NCBI RefSeq assembly: GCF_021601625.1
Contig: NZ_BQHR01000010.1
Coordinates: forward strand, 124,001 to 188,000
Length of the DNA stretch: 64,000 nucleotides
Direction: 5' to 3'
Source of the DNA: Pseudomonas paraglycinae
GTDB taxonomy: Bacteria; Pseudomonadota; Gammaproteobacteria; Pseudomonadales; Pseudomonadaceae
A program made the translations under genes and the position numbers. Under the pieces are notes generated by a model. The model was not told where the DNA came from. It ran no database searches and saw only the letters and a list, made by a program, of their open reading frames with translations. Shown here one piece after another: positions 58,570 to 64,000 of the stretch. How positions within the stretch are numbered: the first letter of the stretch is position 1; every line of letters starts with the position of its first letter.

Positions 58570-59281
58570 ACAACAATTAAGCCTGCTCGATGAGCGAATC
58601 GAAAAATCATGGGCCGATATTCTGGAAAGTTCGCGGCTGGTGAATGCCATCCGCGAAGGCAGCGTTTCAAAAGCCTTGTATGCGATCTACATGATCCAGA
58701 CTTTTCACTACACGGCGCACAATGCGCGAAATCAAGGACTGGTGGGTGTTAGACATGCGGATAATCCGGTGTATGCCAAGTTCTGCTTTGAACATGCGGC
58801 ACAGGAAGTCGGTCATGAAAAAATGGCTCTGCATGATGTCATGAGTCTAGGTTTGAAGAATGAAATTTTCGATATTCCGCCAGCACTTCCGGCCACCGAT
58901 GTGCTGATCGCTTATTTATATTGGATTTCCTTTACCGGTAACCCGTTACAACGGCTTGGTTATAGTTATTGGGCAGAAAATGCCTATCAGTTCATCACTC
59001 CGCTCATTAATAGCCTGAGTGAAACGCTGGCGCTCAAACCCGCGCAACTGACTTTCTTCATTGCGCATTCCGACATTGATATCGAGCACTTCAATGAAAT
59101 CAAACTCATGCTGCAGCGCACCTGCAAGCGTCAGGATGACTGGGATGCGATTAGCACCGTCATGGAAACCAGTCTGCGTCTGACCGGCAACATGCTCGAG
59201 GCGGTTTATGAGCAGTTCGAGGCCTGGCAAAACGGGCTGGCGCCCCGTTATGACTTCCTCCATGCGCTGGACAACCAATGA
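58547..59281 (+). CDS. Haem-oxygenase-like di-iron oxidase (iron-containing redox enzyme)
   Basis: 244 aa from the ATG at 58547. All-helical, with the metal-ligand pattern of the HDO superfamily (UndA, BesC, CADD, SznF central domain): E87-x2-H90 (QEVGH), E144 (YWAEN) and H174-x3-D178-x2-H181 (HSDIDIEH). These enzymes use di-iron and O2 to cleave, desaturate or N-oxygenate acids and amino acids. The set of ligands is complete, so activity is expected. It sits between an acyltransferase-like and a SAM-dependent transferase gene. The reaction is unknown. Confidence 0.75.
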   Translation: MNTPLSFEQQLSLLDERIEKSWADILESSRLVNAIREGSVSKALYAIYMIQTFHYTAHNARNQGLVGVRHADNPVYAKFCFEHAAQEVGHEKMALHDVMSLGLKNEIFDIPPALPATDVLIAYLYWISFTGNPLQRLGYSYWAENAYQFITPLINSLSETLALKPAQLTFFIAHSDIDIEHFNEIKLMLQRTCKRQDDWDAISTVMETSLRLTGNMLEAVYEQFEAWQNGLAPRYDFLHALDNQ

Positions 59282-59323
59282 CAGCCTCACACCCATGTTC
59301 AGATCAGAAGGCTGGGGGCAGAC

Positions 59324-60418
59324 ATGGCTGATTATTTCGACCGGCTCAACTACACGCTCGGCGATGAGGACACCGCGCTTGAGTACGCGATCCTGCCCAG
59401 ACATGCCGGGCACGTGCTGGGTATCGCCGGATGCGGCGGCCGGCTCTTGCCGTTATTGGCCGCCGCCCCGGCACGCATGACCTGTACCGATATCAGCGCG
59501 CCGCAACTGGCGTTTACCCGATTGCGTTTTGCCCTGCTGGAACAGACGGATCACGAGTCGTTCATGGCGTTCATGGGCTATCGAATGGAAAGTATGAGGG
59601 CGCGACGCCGCTCCATCTTCCAGCAACTGGTTTTACCGCCGGCGGATCGTCGCTGGCTGTCCGTGTTTTTTCAGTCCCGACGTTGGGAAGCGCCGATCTA
59701 CATGGGCGCATTCGAGCAGACCCTGAAGCGCTTGGCGAAGATCACCGGACTGTTCACCGGCAAGGCCGGCCGGGGCATTTTTCAGTTCAGCCAGCTCGAG
59801 GAGCAAACGGCGTATTACCGAAACCGCTTTCCCCTCAAGCGCTGGAAAGCCGTGATCGCTTTGCTGGGAAACGCAGCAGTCCTCAATTCGCTGCTGTACA
59901 AGGGCGCGTTTCCACCCAACAACCTGGGGATCAGTTCCCGCGCGGCGTATCTGGAAATTTTCCATACGTTGTTCACCACTCAGGTGGTCCGCGAGAGCTT
60001 TTTCCTGCAAATGCTGTTTTTCGGTGAGCTGCGTTATCCACAAGGCTTTCCGCTGGAGTGCGATCCGCAGATTTTCCAGCGGGCCCGCGAGGGGCTTCAG
60101 CAGTGCGAGTTACGCGTGGTGCAGACCGACATCCTTGACTGTGTTGCCGGGGAAACAGCCATCGATTTCGTATCGCTGTCGGACGTGCCTTCCTTTATGC
60201 CCGAAGCGGCCGGCAAGAACGTTTTGCAGCGCCTGGCACCGGCCCTGTCGGAAAACGCACAGGTGGTCATGCGCGGGCATTTGCATGTGGTGCGACCCGA
60301 TTGCGCAGGTTTCTGCGATATCACCCAGCAGTACCAGGCAGACATTGCGCGAGAAAAAACCCAGCTCTGGCATGTCCAGATCTATCGCCGCACACCCTCT
60401 TTGCAGGTATCCCGATGA
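59324..60418 (+). CDS. BtaA-like (DUF3419) SAM 3-amino-3-carboxypropyl transferase
   Basis: 364 aa. The N-terminus YFDRLNYTLGDEDTALEYAI is followed by a SAM-binding loop GIAGCGGRLL (residues 33-42) and acidic D56 (CTDIS), as in BtaA, which moves the 3-amino-3-carboxypropyl group of SAM to diacylglycerol in betaine-lipid synthesis. The C-terminal VSLSDVPSFMP and MRGHLHV fit DUF3419. No BtaB-type N-methyltransferase is nearby, so the product is probably not an ordinary betaine lipid. It overlaps the next gene by 4 bp (ATGA). Confidence 0.7.
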   Translation: MADYFDRLNYTLGDEDTALEYAILPRHAGHVLGIAGCGGRLLPLLAAAPARMTCTDISAPQLAFTRLRFALLEQTDHESFMAFMGYRMESMRARRRSIFQQLVLPPADRRWLSVFFQSRRWEAPIYMGAFEQTLKRLAKITGLFTGKAGRGIFQFSQLEEQTAYYRNRFPLKRWKAVIALLGNAAVLNSLLYKGAFPPNNLGISSRAAYLEIFHTLFTTQVVRESFFLQMLFFGELRYPQGFPLECDPQIFQRAREGLQQCELRVVQTDILDCVAGETAIDFVSLSDVPSFMPEAAGKNVLQRLAPALSENAQVVMRGHLHVVRPDCAGFCDITQQYQADIAREKTQLWHVQIYRRTPSLQVSR

Positions 60419-61683
60419 ACACTTTTCAACCGACCGTCAATTGGGTCAAAAACCGTGTCCGGCAAGCGCGTGACGATCAGCAACAGCTATTCGATGCCGG
60501 GCTCAATGGTCTGAAACTGGCTAAACGTGAAGGCAAAGAGATCGAGCTCGACAGCGGTGAACGGCTGACCGAGTTTCTCTCGTGTTCTTATCTGGGGCTG
60601 GAGTGTGATCCTCGCTTGATTCAGGAGGCGATGCACTCCGTCGAGTCCTTCGGCGTGCAGTTCGCCGCCGCACGAACCCGGGCGCTGTTGCCACCCATGC
60701 GTGAGCTGGATGAACTGCTGAACCGGATATTTCAGGGGCATTCGGTCACCTTCAACTCGGTGGGCAGTGCGCACCTTGGCTGTCTGCCGCTTCTCGGCTC
60801 CGGCGAGATGCCCTCATATCCCATGCGTCGTGGCCCCTGCTGGGTTGTCGACCGTTCCGCTCATGCTTCGATGCAAGTGCTGCAAGGCATTCTCTGGCAA
60901 TTCGGGCCGATACAGCGCCGCGATTGCAGCGATGTAGAGCAGGTGGAGGAAGCGTGCTCAACGGCGGTCGCGGCGGGTAATACGCCCATTATCCTGACCG
61001 ACAGCATTGGCTCGATGCGCGGTGTTTACCCGATCAACCGGCTGCTGCAACTGGCGGAGCGTTTCGACGGTTATCTCTATGCGGATGACGCCCACGGCAC
61101 CTCGATCCATGGCGTGGCTGGAGGTGGTTACGCACTGGACGCGGCGGATGAACGACAACGCGGCCGGCTGATCCTGGTGTCGTCGCTGTCGAAGGCGTTC
61201 GGTGCAACCGGTGGGGCGATCACTGTGCGCACCGAAGCGGATGCCGAAATGATCCGGCGTCATGCGTCGACCTACACGTTTGGCGGACCATTGTCAGTTG
61301 GCGGGGTGGGCGCGGCAGTTGCTTCGGGGAAAATTCATTTGTCGCCGGAATTGGGTCAGTTGCAGGTGGCGCTGTGGAGAAATATCGCCACGATCGACCG
61401 TTTGCTGGGGCCAGTGCTGGGTAATCATCACGTCGCATCCCCCATTCGTTTCGTCCGCGTCGGCGCCGAGAAAGATGCGATCAGCCTGGCGCAGCATTTG
61501 CGCCGGCAGGGTATGGCGGTCACCACCGCGCTGTTTCCGGTGGTGGCCAAGGGCGAGGCGATTCTGCGTCTGGCCATCAGCGCGAGTCACAGTCAGCGCC
61601 AGCTGGAATGTCTGGCGAACGCCGTCCGTAGCGGATTCGATGAGCTGGGCATTCGTCAGGGAGGGCGCGGCCATGAGCAATGA
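60415..61683 (+). CDS. Alpha-oxoamine-synthase-like PLP enzyme
   Basis: 422 aa from the ATG at 60415; an open extension overlaps the previous gene and is rejected. Fold type I, AONS subfamily (BioF, KBL, ALAS, SPT, CqsA): stacking His150 (DRSAHASM), D197 (TDSIGSM), D224-D225-A-H227 (ADDAHGTS) and PLP-Lys260 (SLSKAFGATGG). Family members condense an amino acid with an acyl thioester and lose CO2, giving an alpha-amino ketone. The SAM-using relative CqsA makes a signal molecule. Its substrates here are unknown. It overlaps the next gene by 11 bp. Confidence 0.75.
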   Translation: MNTFQPTVNWVKNRVRQARDDQQQLFDAGLNGLKLAKREGKEIELDSGERLTEFLSCSYLGLECDPRLIQEAMHSVESFGVQFAAARTRALLPPMRELDELLNRIFQGHSVTFNSVGSAHLGCLPLLGSGEMPSYPMRRGPCWVVDRSAHASMQVLQGILWQFGPIQRRDCSDVEQVEEACSTAVAAGNTPIILTDSIGSMRGVYPINRLLQLAERFDGYLYADDAHGTSIHGVAGGGYALDAADERQRGRLILVSSLSKAFGATGGAITVRTEADAEMIRRHASTYTFGGPLSVGGVGAAVASGKIHLSPELGQLQVALWRNIATIDRLLGPVLGNHHVASPIRFVRVGAEKDAISLAQHLRRQGMAVTTALFPVVAKGEAILRLAISASHSQRQLECLANAVRSGFDELGIRQGGRGHEQ

Positions 61684-62971
61684 ACTCGTCACGGATGTAT
61701 CGGCCGAGGCTCTAACACACAAATTGGCTTACGCACGCTCACTGCCATGGTTTCGTGCGCTGTATCCGAAAATCCTGGAAGTACAGGGATTGGCCGATCT
61801 GCATCGACTGCCGGTTCTGGCGGTGGAAGACGAGTCCGGCGGCGGGCTGTTTTCCGCGCTCGGTGAAGCTTCACATCGAGCACTGGGTGGCGGGCTGACC
61901 CTGACCTCGGGAGGCAGCACCGGCAATCGCAAACAGATCACCCATTCCTGGGCGTTCAACGCTGCAATCGTACCCTTGGGGGCACGGATGTTCGGCGAGA
62001 CGGACGAACGCCCTGAGGTGGTCATCAACTGCCTGATGGCCGGGGAAATGCAGGGCGCCTTTCAATACGCGTCGGCCATCGTCCAGCACATTGGCGCACG
62101 CCTGCTGCCTGGCGGTTCACAGATGGGCGTGCAGCGCGTTGCCGAGCTGATTCAGGCACACAAGGTGGATACGTTGATATGCACACCCTCCTTCGCCGCC
62201 GCGTTGTTCAATCATGAAACAGTCGGCGCTGTGCAATTGTGCAGCCTGCAGTGGCTTTACTACATTGGAGAATCCTGCGGTAAAACGCTGCAGGACCAGT
62301 TGGCCCGGGATTGGCCGACGCTGAAGATCCGCTCGCTGGGTTACAGCTCGACTGAGACCGGTCCCATCGGTTTTCAGTGTGCCCATCTGGACCACGGTTC
62401 TTATCACCTGCATGCCGATGCCATGTTGCTCGAAGTGGTTGATCCGCTGACCCTGCAAGCTGTGGCTGAAGAAGAAACCGGTGAGTTTTTACTGACGCCG
62501 CTGCTGCCCGATCATGTGCCGTTGCTGCGCTACCGGATCGGGGATCGTGGGCGAATCCTGCGCACAGTGACGAAGTGTGCCTGTGGCAGTCCCATGCCGG
62601 TGCTGGCGCTTGAGGGGCGGGTCGAGACATCGATCAAACTGGGTGGCGCGCTCATCACCCAGTCACAGGTATTGCACGTACTCCGGCAGCTTTTGCCGCA
62701 GTTGCAGGCCACCGATGTCCAGGTGCAGATTGATCGACGGCCCGAGGGGGCACGCATGCGTCTGGTCCTCGCCGAAGACTCACTGACAGCCGACACACGA
62801 AGCGTCATTGAAGATGCGTTGCAGGTTGAAGGACAAGCCAGCGCACTGTTCAGGTTGCCCGGTGTGCTGGGGCTGGAGGTGAAGCGTCTTGCTCGTCAGG
62901 AGTTCGAAACCACCCTGGCCGGCAAGACGCCGTTTTTTGTGACGTCTGAACAGACCCCGGCACCGTCATGA
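61673..62971 (+). CDS. PaaK-like adenylate-forming enzyme
   Basis: 432 aa from the ATG at 61673. It has the P-loop TSGGSTG (residues 78-84), YSSTE (224-228), RYRIGD (286-291) and the PaaK-type cysteine loop CACG (302-305), followed by the hinge region IKLGGALI. It should activate a carboxylic acid as acyl-AMP and pass it to CoA or an amine. It probably supplies the acyl donor for the adjacent AONS-like enzyme (inference). It is the last gene of the cluster; the convergent qor stop is 23 bp away. Confidence 0.75.
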   Translation: MSNELVTDVSAEALTHKLAYARSLPWFRALYPKILEVQGLADLHRLPVLAVEDESGGGLFSALGEASHRALGGGLTLTSGGSTGNRKQITHSWAFNAAIVPLGARMFGETDERPEVVINCLMAGEMQGAFQYASAIVQHIGARLLPGGSQMGVQRVAELIQAHKVDTLICTPSFAAALFNHETVGAVQLCSLQWLYYIGESCGKTLQDQLARDWPTLKIRSLGYSSTETGPIGFQCAHLDHGSYHLHADAMLLEVVDPLTLQAVAEEETGEFLLTPLLPDHVPLLRYRIGDRGRILRTVTKCACGSPMPVLALEGRVETSIKLGGALITQSQVLHVLRQLLPQLQATDVQVQIDRRPEGARMRLVLAEDSLTADTRSVIEDALQVEGQASALFRLPGVLGLEVKRLARQEFETTLAGKTPFFVTSEQTPAPS

Positions 62972-62994
62972 AGATGGGACGAGGTCATCGGTGG

Positions 62995-63972
62995 TCAGGG
63001 CAGCAGGACAGTCGAGCCCGTGGTGCGCCGCGCCGACAGTTCGGTCTGGGCTTTCGCCGCGTCAGCCAGTGGATAGCGCTGGCTGATATCCACTTTCAGC
63101 TTGTCGCTGGTGATCATCCCGAACAGCTCGTCGGCCATGCGCTGCAGGTTTTCGGCGTTGTTGGCGTAGGTCGCCAGAGTTGGCCGGGTGACGTACAGCG
63201 AGCCTTTCGCCGCCAGAATCCCCAGATTCACGCCGTCAACCGCGCCCGACGCATTGCCGAAGCTCACCAGCAGGCCACGGGGCGCCACGCTGTCCAGCGA
63301 AGCCGGCCAGGTGTCCTTGCCGACGCCGTCGTAGACCACCGGGACTTTTTTCCCGTCGGTCAATTCCAACACGCGCTGGGCGACGTTTTCGTGGCTGTAG
63401 TCGATGGTTTCCCAGGCGCCATGGGCCTTGGCGAGATCGGCTTTGGCTTTCGAGCTGACGGTGCCGATCAGCTTCACGCCCAGGGCTCTGGCCCATTGGC
63501 AGGCGAGCAAACCGACGCCCCCGGCCGCTGCGTGGAACAGAATGGTTTCACCACCCTTGAGTTCGTAGGTCTGGCGCAGCAGGTACTGCACGGTCAGGCC
63601 CTTGAGCATCACGCCGGCGGCGGTTTCGAAGCTGATGGCGTCCGGCAGGTGCACCAGATTCGCTTCCGGCAAGACGTGGACGTCGCTGTACGCGCCCAAC
63701 GGGCCGCTGCCGTACGCCACACGGTCACCGACCTTGAACCGGGTGACCTCGCTGCCCACGGCCTCGACGATACCGGCGCCTTCCGCACCCACACCCGACG
63801 GCAAGGTCGGTGGCGAGTAAAGACCGCTGCGGTAGTAGGTGTCGATGAAGTTCAGGCCGATGGCCTTGTTGCTCACGCGAACCTGCTGCGGACCGGGTTC
63901 GGCGGGTTGATAGTCAACGTACTCGAGCACTTCGGGGCCGCCGTGGGCGCGGAACTGGATTCGCTTGGCCAT
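62995..63972 (-). CDS. qor: NADPH:quinone oxidoreductase, zeta-crystallin type
   Basis: 325 aa, full length. Zinc-lacking medium-chain dehydrogenase: N-terminal GroES-like fold (MAKRIQFRAHGGPEVLEYVD), the NADPH Rossmann motif AAAGGVGLLACQWARALG near residue 148, and the C-terminal SARRTTGSTVLLP. It reduces quinones by one electron. In P. aeruginosa it directly follows tsaC and precedes hemF. Confidence 0.95.
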   Translation of the reverse strand: MAKRIQFRAHGGPEVLEYVDYQPAEPGPQQVRVSNKAIGLNFIDTYYRSGLYSPPTLPSGVGAEGAGIVEAVGSEVTRFKVGDRVAYGSGPLGAYSDVHVLPEANLVHLPDAISFETAAGVMLKGLTVQYLLRQTYELKGGETILFHAAAGGVGLLACQWARALGVKLIGTVSSKAKADLAKAHGAWETIDYSHENVAQRVLELTDGKKVPVVYDGVGKDTWPASLDSVAPRGLLVSFGNASGAVDGVNLGILAAKGSLYVTRPTLATYANNAENLQRMADELFGMITSDKLKVDISQRYPLADAAKAQTELSARRTTGSTVLLP

Positions 63973-64000
63973 CTGCCTACTCCTTGGGTCATTTGGGAAG

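Overview
The window is a stretch of a Pseudomonas chromosome of the P. fluorescens type, centred on the replication origin. The evidence is the gene order rpmH-rnpA-yidD-yidC-mnmE-mnmG-rsmG-parA-parB-atpIBEFHAGDC-glmU running left from the origin and dnaA-dnaN-recF-gyrB running right. Genus-typical protein sequences and the order htrB-TPR-trkA-rsmB-fmt-def-LysM-dprA-tsaC...qor support it. The DNA is GC-rich throughout. I saw no rRNA, tRNA, CRISPR array or insertion sequence.

Layout: (1) 1-1191, minus strand: the start of a glycosyltransferase gene that runs off the left edge. (2) 1619-10607, plus strand: rmd-gmd-wbpW-wzm-wzt-wbpX-wbpY-wbpZ, a complete D-rhamnan (A-band/common polysaccharide antigen) operon, covering GDP-D-rhamnose synthesis, ABC export and three glycosyltransferases. 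(3) 10612-14347, minus: a flavin/iron-sulfur fusion oxidoreductase, a glutathione S-transferase and a LysR regulator. (4) 14421-18530, minus: glmS, glmR and glmU, for UDP-GlcNAc supply. (5) 18649-25763, minus: the F1Fo ATP synthase operon. (6) 25912-34629, minus: chromosome partition (parAB), tRNA/rRNA modification (rsmG, mnmG, mnmE), membrane insertion (yidC, yidD), rnpA, and rpmH (44 codons). A second DnaA-box cluster lies between mnmG and mnmE. (7) 34730-35197: oriC. (8) 35198-41405, plus: dnaA, dnaN, recF and gyrB, with a perfect parS site in the 3' end of recF. (9) 41468-43889: a divergent two-component pair whose kinase appears to have lost its periplasmic sensor domain. (10) 44047-57626: housekeeping genes. 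(11) 57898-62971, plus: a five-gene accessory operon between tsaC and qor. (12) 62995-63972, minus: qor.

The strongest candidate for an undescribed system is region 11. It encodes a FeeM/autoinducer-synthase-like acyltransferase, a haem-oxygenase-like di-iron oxidase with a full set of metal ligands, a BtaA-like (DUF3419) S-adenosylmethionine aminocarboxypropyl transferase, an alpha-oxoamine-synthase-like PLP enzyme and a PaaK-like adenylating enzyme. Mostly overlapping reading frames suggest one small-molecule or lipid pathway, and I do not recognise its product.

The second signal is at the scale of the whole window. By hand I count at least 30 exact DnaA boxes (TTATCCACA on either strand) between 10.0 and 60.0 kb, where chance predicts fewer than one. 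Five of them sit 1-7 bp after a stop codon, and one pair forms an 11-bp perfect inverted repeat. Starts were chosen from Shine-Dalgarno spacing, overlaps and remembered family lengths. All homology statements rest on motif recognition, not on searches.
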